From the NCBI GenBank assembly GCA_964602515.1, contig CAZRRJ010000003.1, positions 62,001 through 126,000 on the forward strand: a stretch of 64,000 nucleotides of DNA, given 5' to 3'. The stretch comes from Carboxylicivirga sp964602515. Its GTDB lineage: Bacteria; Bacteroidota; Bacteroidia; Bacteroidales; Marinilabiliaceae. Positions 37,366 through 48,600 of this stretch are shown in pieces; position 1 is the stretch's first letter; each line of letters begins with the position of its first letter. The notes beneath the pieces were generated by a model. That model saw nothing but the letters and a program-made list of their open reading frames with translations. It was not told where the DNA came from and searched no databases. Both the position numbers and the translations under genes were made by a program.

Positions 37366-39024
37366 ATGAAATTGAAACACCTGAAATACATACTGCTTTT
37401 TACAATAGTAGTGTCATACAGCCTTCAGGGCAGTGCTCAGAAACCCTACAATATTCTATGGCTAAGCTGCGAAGATATTGGGCCCATTATAAGTGCTTAT
37501 GGTACCAGTGGCATTGAAACACCCAACATCGACAGACTGGCCAAAGAAGGTATCCTGTTCAATAAGGCCTATGCCACGGTGGGTGTTTGCGCGCCAAGCC
37601 GCTCATCCATTATAACAGGCATGTACCCCATAAGCATTGGGGCACATAACATGCGAACTGGCAATCACTGGGGATTTCATGCGCCAGAAGAGGAACATTA
37701 TAAAGCCTGTATTAAAGTAAAAGATAAAACGGGTCGTAATGTGCCCCAGTACTCGGTAGTGCCACCAGCAGAGGTCCGTTGTTTCACTGAGTACCTGCGG
37801 TCAGCGGGCTACTTCTGTACCAATAATGCCAAGTGCGATTACCAGTTTAACTGCCCCATCACAGCATGGGACGAAGTGGGTAATGATGCACATTATCAGC
37901 ACCGAGCTAAAGAACAACCGTTTTTTGCCGTATTTAACCATGGTATCACCCACGAATCCCAAATATGGAAACGCCAAGGCGAACCATTAACCGTTGACAC
38001 CAATGTGATACGCGTACCCAATTATTACGCCAACATTCCGGTTGTACGCCGCGATGTGGGACGCAAGTACTCCAACGTTGAAGCGCTGGATGCTCAAATT
38101 GGCGAATGGCTGCAAAAGTTGGAAGAAGAGGATTTGCTGGACAGAACCATCATCTTTTTCTGGAGCGACCATGGCGGACCACTCCTGAGACAAAAACGGG
38201 CAGTGGGCAACTCGGGACTCAGAGTTCCTTTAATCGTTCGCTTTCCGGATAAAAGACAAGCCGGAACGGTCGTGGATGACATTGTATCGTTAATGGATTT
38301 AGGACCAACCGTTTTGTCTTTGGCAGGCATTCAACCACCTGATTATATGCATGGCAAGGCCTTCTTTGGTGCTTACAGTGCCGAAAACGCGCATCAATAT
38401 GCTTTTGGCAGTGCCGACCGTTTTGATGAGCATACCCAGATGAGCCGCTCGGTGCTGGATGGACGCTATGTTTACATTCGCAACTACATGCTTGATCAAC
38501 CTTATACCTATCCGTTGTATTACAGGGAACAAATTGAGATGACCCGGGAATTGCTTGCTCTCAATCAACAAGGCCTTTTAAGTGGTGATGCCAGCTATAT
38601 CTTCCAGCAAAGCTTACCCAGGGAAGAATTATATGACCTGATGCATGATCCGGATGAAGTCCATAACCTGGCTAATCACCCCGAATATCAGGATAAGCTG
38701 GAAGAGCTCAGAAACGCTTTATGCCAATGGCAACTGGAGATGAATGATAAAGGTTTTATTCCCGAACACGATCTGGTTAACCTGATGTGGCCAAGTGGCA
38801 TTCAGCCACAAACGGTAGCTGTTCAATTCAGTGCCGCAAACCAGTATGTGTCGCTCAGCTGTATAACACCCGGCGCTTCTATTGCCTTCCAAAAAAATGA
38901 TAAGATTGGTACAGATCATTGGGAGCTATACACGAGACCAATAAAAATGAAAAAAGGGAAAATTGTCGCACGGGCTGTACGCATTGGTTACAAAACATCG
39001 GCAATCGCCAAGTATGAAAACTAA
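37366..39024 (+). CDS. Sulfatase, N-sulfoglucosamine-sulfohydrolase-like (S1 family) with CHB_HEX-like C-terminus
   Basis: A protein of 552 residues starting 3 nt after the previous stop, so translation is probably coupled. The signal peptide (MKLKHLKYILLFTIVVSYSLQGSAQ) precedes NILWLSCEDIGPIISAYGTS with Glu36/Asp37 at the metal site. The active site is CAPSR (Cys75). The pattern GMYPISIGAHNMRT, AKCDYQFNCPITAWDE and WSDHGGPLLRQKR resembles heparan N-sulfatase-type S1 subfamilies. The last 70 residues (QFSAANQYVSLSCITPG to AVRIGYKTS) resemble the chitobiase/beta-hexosaminidase C-terminal domain (CHB_HEX_C type). There is no T9SS tail, so it is probably periplasmic. It would remove a different sulfate from the same polymer. 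Confidence 0.92.
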   Translation: MKLKHLKYILLFTIVVSYSLQGSAQKPYNILWLSCEDIGPIISAYGTSGIETPNIDRLAKEGILFNKAYATVGVCAPSRSSIITGMYPISIGAHNMRTGNHWGFHAPEEEHYKACIKVKDKTGRNVPQYSVVPPAEVRCFTEYLRSAGYFCTNNAKCDYQFNCPITAWDEVGNDAHYQHRAKEQPFFAVFNHGITHESQIWKRQGEPLTVDTNVIRVPNYYANIPVVRRDVGRKYSNVEALDAQIGEWLQKLEEEDLLDRTIIFFWSDHGGPLLRQKRAVGNSGLRVPLIVRFPDKRQAGTVVDDIVSLMDLGPTVLSLAGIQPPDYMHGKAFFGAYSAENAHQYAFGSADRFDEHTQMSRSVLDGRYVYIRNYMLDQPYTYPLYYREQIEMTRELLALNQQGLLSGDASYIFQQSLPREELYDLMHDPDEVHNLANHPEYQDKLEELRNALCQWQLEMNDKGFIPEHDLVNLMWPSGIQPQTVAVQFSAANQYVSLSCITPGASIAFQKNDKIGTDHWELYTRPIKMKKGKIVARAVRIGYKTSAIAKYEN

Positions 39025-39419
39025 GTATTGTTAACAATAATTATTTAAGTTGGCTATTTTAAGAAACGGATTCGCAGAAATAACTTCTCTAAACTAGTTT
39101 GCACGTACAAAATGCAGGGTAATTACCACAATACGTAACATCCGGGCTTAAGTAAAATGGTATTGAAATAACAGGCAAAGCTATCTCATGAATAGATTAT
39201 TCCAATCCTCGCCCCACAATCTACTGAAGTAAAGATAGCCTTATACGTCGTTTTTTAACTGTTGCTGTTAAGTATTTCAGAATAGTACATAACAGAATAA
39301 AAAGCCGGTTGCGAAATCACAACCGGCTTCTTTCAACTCCAATTCTTGTTTTTTCAAACCTTATACTGTTTATCAATCAACCAACAGGTATCAGGTTTGA
39401 TAAATAATACAGAAGATTA
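39025..39419. other. Spacer between converging genes
   Basis: The spacer is 395 nt between the sulfatase (+) and the OmpA-like gene (-). Only the hairpin at 39296-39335 is recognisable. Confidence 0.5.
39296..39335. terminator. Strong hairpin terminator between converging genes
   Basis: AAGCCGGTTG pairs perfectly with CAACCGGCTT around an 8-nt loop. The T-rich flank is best on the minus strand, so it probably ends the adhesin-PorP-OmpA transcript. The plus side also has a short T-rich tail. Confidence 0.75.
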
Positions 39420-41618
39420 TCACATCTCTATAATGGTTACTTCAGAGCGTCGGTTGGCCTGATGTTCCTCTTCTGAGCATTGTACACCATCTGCACATTT
39501 ATTTTTTAATTTGGTTTCCCCATACCCTTTTGCGGTTATTCGTTCTGCTGAAATACCTCTTTCGACTATATATTTAACTGCTGATTCTGCTCTTTTCTGC
39601 GATAACAACCGGTTTGATCCTGCTGATCCGCGCGCATCAGTATGTGAGCCCAATTCAATTTTTATTGTTGGGTTATCGTTTAAGAATTGAATCATATCAT
39701 CCAGCTCTGTAGCAGCTTCTTCACGGATATTCCACTTACCCAAATCATACAGTATCTGAATCTCAATACTCTTCCCTATTTCTACTTTTTCAAGTTCCAA
39801 TTTCATATACTCATTAATATTCACATACCCTGTATCACGTCCGAGGGTTGAGTAACCCAGGCGCTTGGTAAAGTAGCCTTTTTTGGTAAATACCACATCA
39901 TAATCCGTATCTGGCTTCAGTTGTGTTTTAAATTTACCATCCTGATCACTTACCACTGTTAACTGTTCTCCTCCTTTGGCATCAAGCAATACATGAACTT
40001 GTTTAATCGGAGTCATTTCGGGTAAGAGGTATACACCACCATATATGCCATAAACAGGCCGTGGCACTAATTCCATTTCATGTTGATCCACTCCTGAGCC
40101 TACATCAACTGTATTAGTATATGGAAAATAGTTTGCTGTATTAACTGTTAATGTTAATTGTGCTATATCAAGTGGCAGTTCCGTTTCAATTAAACCATTG
40201 GCATCTGATACCAGTTTCTTAAATACATTGCCAGATTGGTCTTTAAGTTGCACAGGTGTATTGGCAATAACCTGTCGTGTATTCTTATCAAGTAATCTAC
40301 TTTTCAGCTGCTTTTTAAGGTTCACTGCTTTTAATATTTTAAAGCGGTAGATATCATCATCACCACGGCCGCCTTCACGGTTAGATGCAAAATATCCATT
40401 CACCCCATCAGCAGAGAGAAACAGACTAAAATCATCTTTCTCCGAGTTTATCGGGTAACCCATATTATGAACACGGTATGTGCCATTTATTTGAGATGCA
40501 ATAAACAAATCTAGTCCACCAAGCCCCAAATGCCCGTTAGATGCAAAATATAAGTTCTGGTCTGCATCTATAAATGGAAACATTTCATCGCCTTCTGTAT
40601 TCACCTCACAGCCCAAATTTACAGGATCAGACCACCCTTCATTGGTTCGATTAACGTACCATATATCTGAACCTCCATATCCGCCTTCCCTGTTACTGGT
40701 ATAATACAAGCGTTGTGCATTCTGACTAAAATACCCATGACCTGTAGAATGATTATCACTGTTAAATGGTAAATCTTTGGGTTTACTCCATGTACCATCA
40801 GCCTGCTTGTGTGAAAGCATTAATTTTAAGTGGTTATAACCTTTTACACCTTTTTTACCCATAAATTTATTGAGGTTATTACGGGTTATAAAAAGCTCTG
40901 TTACTTCCTCGTTAACACATACAGGACCATCGTGGTACATAGATTTTAAGGCTTTTGATAATAATGAGGGTGCGCCATAGCCATCTTCTTTTATTTTGGC
41001 AGTAAATACATTAAGAAATGGTGTTTCTTTCCAGGCATACTCACGGCGTATAACCACATCTACGTCACGTGCTGATGTAAATACTACACGATCATTAACT
41101 ACTACAGCTCCAAAATCTGACTGCGTTGAATTAAAATCTACTTCCTCGATGAGATAGCGCTCTTCTGACAGTATTTTTTCGATAACCGGGGAAGCGTTAT
41201 TTTGCCTAATTGCTCTTGAATCGCTGGCATTAACCTCAAGATATTGTGCCATATAATGATCTGCTTCGGCATATTTACCATTATACTTAAGAGCTTGAGC
41301 ATAATAAAATAAGTCTTCTTCCTGTAGTTTTTGAGCAGCAATAGAAGCATAAACTTCTTCGGCTTTACCCGTTTCATGCACCTTTAAATAAGCTTGTGCC
41401 AGCCTGCTTTTAAGGCTATCGGACAAATAACCTTTTTGATTCAATAACTCGTAACGACGAATACATTCTACATAGGCCGTATTATCAAAGGCTTTTTTTG
41501 CCCTGTTAATACGATAAGAATTAACAATACTATCGATCTTGTTATTGTAAACCTGTGCCTGTATGCTTACTCCACATATTATTAAGCAAGCTATTATATT
41601 GGATATTTTAAATTTCAT
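39420..41618 (-). CDS. OmpA family protein with TPR-like, PD40 and carboxypeptidase-regulatory domains
   Basis: A protein of 732 residues with signal peptide (about 1-21). Next come TPR-like helices (30-130) and WD40-like/PD40 propeller strands (about 165-430; QRLYYTSNREGGYGGSDIWY and NLYFASNGHLGLGGLDLF). Two carboxypeptidase-regulatory-like segments follow (about 440-600). The C-terminal OmpA peptidoglycan-binding domain (about 615-732) contains IELGSHTDARGSAGSNRLLS and RITAKGYGE. It probably anchors a cell-surface assembly to peptidoglycan. The domain order is close to that of PorE/SprD-like T9SS-associated proteins. It is third in the operon with the giant adhesin and the PorP/SprF protein. 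Confidence 0.92.
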   Translation of the reverse strand: MKFKISNIIACLIICGVSIQAQVYNNKIDSIVNSYRINRAKKAFDNTAYVECIRRYELLNQKGYLSDSLKSRLAQAYLKVHETGKAEEVYASIAAQKLQEEDLFYYAQALKYNGKYAEADHYMAQYLEVNASDSRAIRQNNASPVIEKILSEERYLIEEVDFNSTQSDFGAVVVNDRVVFTSARDVDVVIRREYAWKETPFLNVFTAKIKEDGYGAPSLLSKALKSMYHDGPVCVNEEVTELFITRNNLNKFMGKKGVKGYNHLKLMLSHKQADGTWSKPKDLPFNSDNHSTGHGYFSQNAQRLYYTSNREGGYGGSDIWYVNRTNEGWSDPVNLGCEVNTEGDEMFPFIDADQNLYFASNGHLGLGGLDLFIASQINGTYRVHNMGYPINSEKDDFSLFLSADGVNGYFASNREGGRGDDDIYRFKILKAVNLKKQLKSRLLDKNTRQVIANTPVQLKDQSGNVFKKLVSDANGLIETELPLDIAQLTLTVNTANYFPYTNTVDVGSGVDQHEMELVPRPVYGIYGGVYLLPEMTPIKQVHVLLDAKGGEQLTVVSDQDGKFKTQLKPDTDYDVVFTKKGYFTKRLGYSTLGRDTGYVNINEYMKLELEKVEIGKSIEIQILYDLGKWNIREEAATELDDMIQFLNDNPTIKIELGSHTDARGSAGSNRLLSQKRAESAVKYIVERGISAERITAKGYGETKLKNKCADGVQCSEEEHQANRRSEVTIIEM

Positions 41619-41642
41619 TTTTAAAGATTCGAGATTTTGGGC

Positions 41643-42584
41643 TTAGAAGTATCTTGGCGATTTAAATTTGTTCTTTAAAAAACCACCGAAATCATAACTT
41701 ACTATAATTTCATGACTACCATTGTTGTAATTATTTAATTCCGAAACGGTAAAATCATATGAGTAGCCAATCATTAACTGTTTATTCAAACGCACATTAC
41801 CAATTAAAGCAAAGGCATCACCAATACGGTAAGTTGCACCCAGCCAATACGTCTCTTTAAGCAAACACTGCGCTGTAATATCTGTTGATGGTGGTGCTCC
41901 TTGTACTACTTTAGTTAATACAGAGGGTTTAAACTTCAAATCTTCATTAATATCAAACACATAGCCTCCCATAAGAAAAAAGTGCTGTTTTAAATCGCTT
42001 AATGAGCCTGCAGTTGACTGTTCGCCACTTAATTCGGTTTGAATTAATTTTGGTACAGATGCGCCTATGTAATAGTTATCTGTATAGAGGTAAACACCCA
42101 AACCTGCATTAGGTTGAAAACGCTGCTCTACATTATCCGTAAAAGCCATATCATACTCTCCTACATTTAATTCTGTAAGGTTAACATTGTAGTTATAAAT
42201 ACCACCTTTAACCCCCATAGACAACACTAGCTCTTCGTTTAAATTAACACGGTACGCATAGTTCACATTGATGTAATAGTTATTTACCGGGCCATGGCTA
42301 TCAGATACAACTGATAGTCCAAGTCCCATTTTATAATTATTGATTGGTGTATGCATTGTAAAGTCATAGGTGCGTGGGGCTCCTGCCATTCCTGACCATT
42401 GCAAGCGCGATAACAACAATACATTCATCGCATCGCGGGTACCTGTATACGCCGGATTAACCGAAACAGTATTGAACATGTATTGTGTATATAAAGGTTC
42501 TTGCTGTGCCCTTACCTGACTTGCCGATAATAACAAGATGACTGTGCCTATAATAAGTATTGACTTTTTATATAATCGTTTCAT
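41643..42584 (-). CDS. PorP/SprF family type IX secretion membrane protein
   Basis: A protein of 313 residues with signal peptide (MKRLYKKSILIIGTVILLLSASQVRAQ). The family signature follows directly (EPLYTQYMFNTVSVNPAYTG, then RLQWSGMAGAPRTYDFTMHT), and the outer-membrane beta-barrel strands end DFGGFLKNKFKSPRYF. PorP/SprF proteins help secrete or anchor a partner protein carrying a type B sorting domain, as SprF does for SprB. It starts 32 nt after the stop of the giant adhesin, whose tail is of type B, so the adhesin is the probable client. The OmpA-like gene follows 24 nt later. Confidence 0.93.
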   Translation of the reverse strand: MKRLYKKSILIIGTVILLLSASQVRAQQEPLYTQYMFNTVSVNPAYTGTRDAMNVLLLSRLQWSGMAGAPRTYDFTMHTPINNYKMGLGLSVVSDSHGPVNNYYINVNYAYRVNLNEELVLSMGVKGGIYNYNVNLTELNVGEYDMAFTDNVEQRFQPNAGLGVYLYTDNYYIGASVPKLIQTELSGEQSTAGSLSDLKQHFFLMGGYVFDINEDLKFKPSVLTKVVQGAPPSTDITAQCLLKETYWLGATYRIGDAFALIGNVRLNKQLMIGYSYDFTVSELNNYNNGSHEIIVSYDFGGFLKNKFKSPRYF

Positions 42585-42616
42585 TTCTTCTTTTTTTAAA
42601 CAGTTCTTCTTTTTAC

Positions 42617-45600
42617 TTATCGGTTTAAATAGATATAACCGTTTAATTTCTCACCTGTATCACTGATATGAATGATGTAGTAGTAAGTTCCTACCGGAAG
42701 CTCATCGCCAATGCTAAAGCCAACATTAGAGAATCCATTCCAGTTATTTTCATACTTATCTTGTCGATAAACAACATTACCCCATCGGTTAAATACTTCA
42801 AAGCTTACTTTATTGTATTGATCCAACCATGCTATCACAAAGTTGTCGTTGGTTCCATCTCCATTGGGCGAAAAACCTTCCAGTACTTCTAATTCATCAA
42901 AGCATTTGTCTTTATCAATACGATCTGGTATACTATCATTATCGCAATCACCAGTACTTTCATCGGCATCTAAAATTCCGTCGGCATCTGAGTCTAAATC
43001 ACGATAATCCTCTTTACCATCGCCATCCGTATCTACATCACCCTCATCTGTATCTAAAATACCATCATTATCAGAGTCTTCATCACGGTAATCTTCAATG
43101 CCATCGCCATCGGTATCACCATCGCCTTCATCTTCATCTGATATGCCATCATTATCAGAATCCAGATCTTTATAATCCGAATCGCCATCGCCGTCCGTAT
43201 CTATATCACCCTCATCGGCATCTGAAATACCATCACCATCAGAATCTTCATCTTCATCATTTGGTGTTCCGTCAGCATCCAGATCATCATCACCTTCTCT
43301 GTCATTATCAATACCATCACCATCACGATCTGTATTCTCCTTAACTGTAATGCTTACTACAGCTGTTGAACACTCTTGTGGCGTACCATTATCGCATACT
43401 TCATAGCTAAAGGTTTCAACGCCAAAGAAACGATGGTTTGGTGTATAGGTATATGAGCCGTCAACCGCAATAACAAGTACACCATTTGATGGCCCTGAAA
43501 CAGGAGTTGTATTTATTATTAATTCATCACCGTCAGGATCTGTATCATTAGCTAGTAAAGAGGTGCCGTTTAGCGTTGTGCCTTCGCCTATTTCTGCACT
43601 ATCAGCTACTGCATTTGGTGCTGCATTTGTTTTATCATTATCCAGGTTTGTAATTTCTACTGAAGCAGACTTTCCATCGTACTCATCATCTGATAAAGCA
43701 TCGTTAACAACCAGTGATAAAGTATACTTAACATGCCCGTCTACCTCGGTATCATCAACACCTGTAACTGTTATAATTTGTACCTTATTCCAGTTTAATG
43801 GAGTAAAAGTAAGCCGCGTTACATTTAACTGGCCTTCCGACTCGTCTAAACCTATAATATCAATCACTACATTTGAAGCAGGTTGTGCATTCAGCTTTAA
43901 CTCATAACTTAGCGTTGTTGCATCTTCTGATGTTACTGCCTTATTACCGGCTAAGCGTGGTGAGTAACCTGCTAAATCATCATCCATATTTGTTACTAAA
44001 ACCGTTTTATCTGCAACATTATCAAAAACATCGTCACTAGTAGCATCGTCAATGCTTACTGTCACATTGTAGCTGATATCACCATCAATTAAAGCATCGT
44101 CCTCTGGCGTTACCACAACTGTTTGAGCATTATTCCAGTTACCTGCATTAAATGTTATGCTGCCTGTAACTGTTCCCTCATCATCATTCTCTGTAAAAGT
44201 GATAAGTACATCCGTTGCTGGTTGTGCTGTTAATACAACTGTAAATGCATCACTGGAACCACTTTCATTTGTCGTTAAAGTGTTTTTGCTCAATATAAAA
44301 TCTGCCACATCATTGTCTCCATTTGTTACAGTAATGGTTTGGTCTGCAACAGTATCAAAGGCATCATCACTATTCACATCGTCAATACTTACAGTAATGT
44401 TGTATGCCTGATTACCATCTACTCTAAAATCGTCTTCCGGTGTTACTGTAACTGTTTGGGCAATATTCCAGTTGTCTGTATCAAATGTAATGTTGCCAAC
44501 AACGGTTCCTTCATCATCATTCTCTGTAAAAGTTACTATAACTGCTGCTGCCGGCTGAGCTGTTAATACTACTGTAAATTCGTCTGTAGTACCATCTTCA
44601 TTGGTTATTAGCGTATTCTTACTTAGTGTTATGTTTGCCACATCATTATCTAAGTTACGTACACTTACACCTGAGCTTAATCCATTATATGAATCTGCTG
44701 ATAAAGCATTATCCACATTCAGGTTTAACACATAATCTATATGCCCATCAATCAATGCATCATCCTGCCCTGTAACTGTTACTTTTTGAGCTTTATCCCA
44801 GTTGGCATTCGTAAATGTAAGTGTTGTTTTATCAATACTACTTTCTGACGTATCCAGCCCGGTAATATTAATAACAACATCACTGAGTGGCTGTGTATTT
44901 AATACGACATCAAAACTATCGCTTGTACCATATTCGCTTGTTTCTGTGCTGCCTCCTGATGATATTACGGTAATTCCGGCCACATCGTTATCGCTTATTA
45001 CAGCATTAACTTGTTGTTCACCATCTTCAATAGCATTACTTACTGTTGATATATCTGCAATAATTGTTTCATCTCCTTCTGATTCCAGGTCATCTACTCC
45101 TGTTATAGTAATAGCAGCTGATATTTCTCCTGCCGGAATGGATAAATTTAACGTGCTTGTATTGTAATCGCTTGCAATAGCACTACCTGTTAATACAACG
45201 TTGACTCTAACCTCCTGTGCGCTCGGATGACTCAATACAGCATATATTGTAGCCGTTCCATTATTCTCTGAGAAAGGTGAACCTGTAAGCTCAAGTATAA
45301 CAGTTGGCTGCGTTTCATTATCTATAATACCAACGCTTACCTGCTGTTCACTTGCCTCAATTGCATTACTTACAGAAGTGATGTCAATGATAATATCTTC
45401 ATCTCCTTCATAAATATTATCTTCTGCTGAAGTAATAATAATGGTTCCTGATGTGCCACCTGCCGGAATGATAATCTGCATTGTACTAAGGGCGTTACTA
45501 CCCATTGCTGTGGTTGCATCGGTTCCACCCAGGCTTGCTGTTCCGCTATATGCTAAATTAATAGTTACAGGTAGTGCCGAAACTGCATCCAGCGCTGCTG

Positions 45601-48600
45601 TTACGGTAGCAACACCGCCATTTTCCTCAATAGTAGTCTTATCTGTAGCTAATGTTACATTTGGTGGTGTATCATCATCCGTAATGGTTACTGTTACCTG
45701 CTGTTCTGTTGCTTCAATGGCATTTACTACGCTTGTGATAGCCACCATTACGGTTTCATCATTTTCATCCAGTAAGTCATCAACTGCTGTAATGCTTATA
45801 CTTCCTGATGTAGCCCCTGCCGGAATAACGATCTGTGTTGTACTTACAGCATTGTTTCCTCCTGCTGTTGTGGCATCAACTCCGCTTAAGCTTGCGGTAC
45901 CGCTATATCCTAAATTAATGGTTACAGGGTAGCTTGAGGCTGTTGCAATACTGGCAGTAACAGTGGCTATACCACCATCTTCTGCTATGCTAAGTTTATC
46001 TAAAGTTAAGCTTACACCTGGTGCATCATCATCATCTGTAACAGTTGTTGTTACCTGTTGTTCTGTTGCTTCAATGGCATTTACTACGCTTGTGATAGCC
46101 ACTATTACGGTTTCATCGGTTTCATCCAGTAAGTCATCAACTGCTGTAATGCTTATACTTCCTGATGTAGCCCCTGCCGGAATAACGATCTGTGTTGTAC
46201 TTACAGCATTGTTTCCTCCTGCTGTTGTGGCATCAACTCCGCTTAAGCTTGCGGTACCGCTATATCCTAAATTAATGATTACAGGTAGTGCCGAAACTGC
46301 ATCCAGCGTTGCTGTTACGGTAGCAATCCCCCCATTTTCTATAATGTTAGCCATATCTGTAGCTAACGTTACATTGGGTGCATCATCATCATCGGTAATT
46401 GTTGTTGTTACCTGCTGCTCTGTTGCTTCTATTGCATTTAACACACTTGTGATAGCTACAATCACTGTTTCGTCAACCTCATCTGTTTGATCTTGTTCTG
46501 CACTTATTAATACAGCTCCATACCTCGCTCCTGCCGGAATAATAAGTTGTATTGCACTTGCAGCATTTGTTCCAGCGGTTGTTGTGGCATCAACTCCACT
46601 TAAGCTTGCGGTACCGCTATATTCTAAGTTAACGGTTACGGGTAGTCCTGAAACAACATCCAGTAACGCACTTACTGTAGCAACACCACCATTTTCTACT
46701 ATGCTGATCTTATCTATAGTTAAACTTACATTAGGTGCACTGTCATCATCGGTAATTGTTGTTGTTACCTGCTGTTCTGTTGATTCAATGGCATTTACTA
46801 CGCTTGTAATAGCCACCATTACGGTTTCATCATTTTCATCCAGTAAATCATGAGTTGCCGTAATGCTTATGCTTCCTGTTGTGGCGCCTGCCGGAATAAT
46901 AAGTTGTGTTGTACTTATAGCGTTGCTACCCATTGCTGTGGTAGCATCGGTTCCACCCAGACTTGCTGTTCCGCTATATGCTAAATTAATAGTTACAGGT
47001 AGTGCCGAAACTGCATCCAGCGCTGCTGTTACGGTAGCAACACCGCCATTTTCCTCAATAGTAGTCTTATCTGTAGCTAATGTTACATTTGGTGGTGTAT
47101 CATCATCCGTAATGGTTACTGTTACCTGCTGTTCTGTTGCTTCAATGGCATTTACTACGCTTGTAATAGCCACCATTACGGTTTCATCATTTTCATCCAG
47201 TAAGTCATCAACTGATGTAATGCTTATACTTCCTGATGTAGCCCCTGCCGGAATAACGATCTGTGTTGTACTTACAGCATTGTTTCCTCCTGCTGTTGTG
47301 GCATCAACTCCGCTTAAGCTTGCGGTACCGCTATATCCTAAATTAATGGTTACAGGGTAGCTTGAGGCTGTTGCAATACTGGCAGTAACAGTGGCTATAC
47401 CACCATCTTCTGCTAAGCTAAGTTTATCTAAAGTTAAACTTACACCTGGTGCATCATCATCATCAATAATAATTGTTGTTACTTGCTGTGTACCATTCTC
47501 ATCACCATTGGTTACACCACTAATATCTGTTATTACAGTTTCATTAGGCTCATCAACAGAATCTTCAACTCCTATAATCTTAATTGATGCGCTCAACTGC
47601 CCCGCGGGAATAGTAATTGTTCCTGCACTGGTATAATCACTAATAACTGTGGCAGAACCTGTATTGGCCAGGCTTATAATAATATCATTTACACTTTCAA
47701 TATCTGAAGTTGCTGTTAAAGTAGCCTCTCCGCCATTTTCGTCAATCGGAGACCCCAATAAACTTAATGTTATTGATGGTATATCATCATTCAGAATGGT
47801 ATATGTTGCAGTACTTTTAGCCCTGATTGTAACACCAGACGTTGCTTCAGACAATGCGAATACAATTGTTTCGTCATTTTCAGCTAAATTATCATCAACA
47901 ATACTTAATGCTGAAAGGGATATATTTTGATCTGCACTTTTATAATCTCCGGCAGGAATAGTGAGCAATACCGTATGTGCATAATCCGTAGTGGCTGTAG
48001 CTGTACCACCTGATACAGTAGCTTTTACTGTAACACTCGTTGGTAAAACTTCTCCGCCTACAACAACGACAGGTAAATTGCCTCCTTTGTTTTCTAAATC
48101 CTGGTAAGCTATGGCTGAAAATTCCAACGACAAGGCGTCAATTATGTTAATTACCGTAACGGCTACATTGCTAAAGTCAGTACGTCCTGTACCATCTCTT
48201 ACTGTAATAGTTAATTCATAAACATTATCGCCATTTGCGTCTGCCGGCATCTCAAAGTCCGGTGCAGCAACAAATATCAGTACGCCTGAATCTTTATCAA
48301 TAGTAAAGTCTGCTGCATCGGTACCACTTATTGAGAATTCTTTGGTATCTCCTGCATCTCCGTCTGTTGAAGTAGCAGCAATAACAAGGCCTGTATGCCC
48401 CTCATTAACACTCACACTATTTGCTTCAATAACCGGATCATCTTCAATCGGATTGACATTAATTGTCATCTTATAGTAGTCAGAAGAATACTGAACAGCA
48501 TCATTTACTTTAAATTGAAAGTAGGTATAAGGTGTTCCAAATTCGTGCTGTCCTGGTTTGTACTTTAATAAGCCACTATCAATAATTGTCACGTTTACTT

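Noticed and set aside
45492..47448. CRISPR array as an explanation of the regular repeats
   Set aside because: The repeat unit is 357 bp, entirely coding, with no short-repeat/spacer pattern.
42829..47930. Several long plus-strand ORFs (80-175 codons) opposite the adhesin gene
   Set aside because: They are shadows of the repetitive Calx-beta and Asp-rich repeats in the opposite strand. The minus frame is open for 3089 codons with clear domains, and the plus translations are low-complexity.
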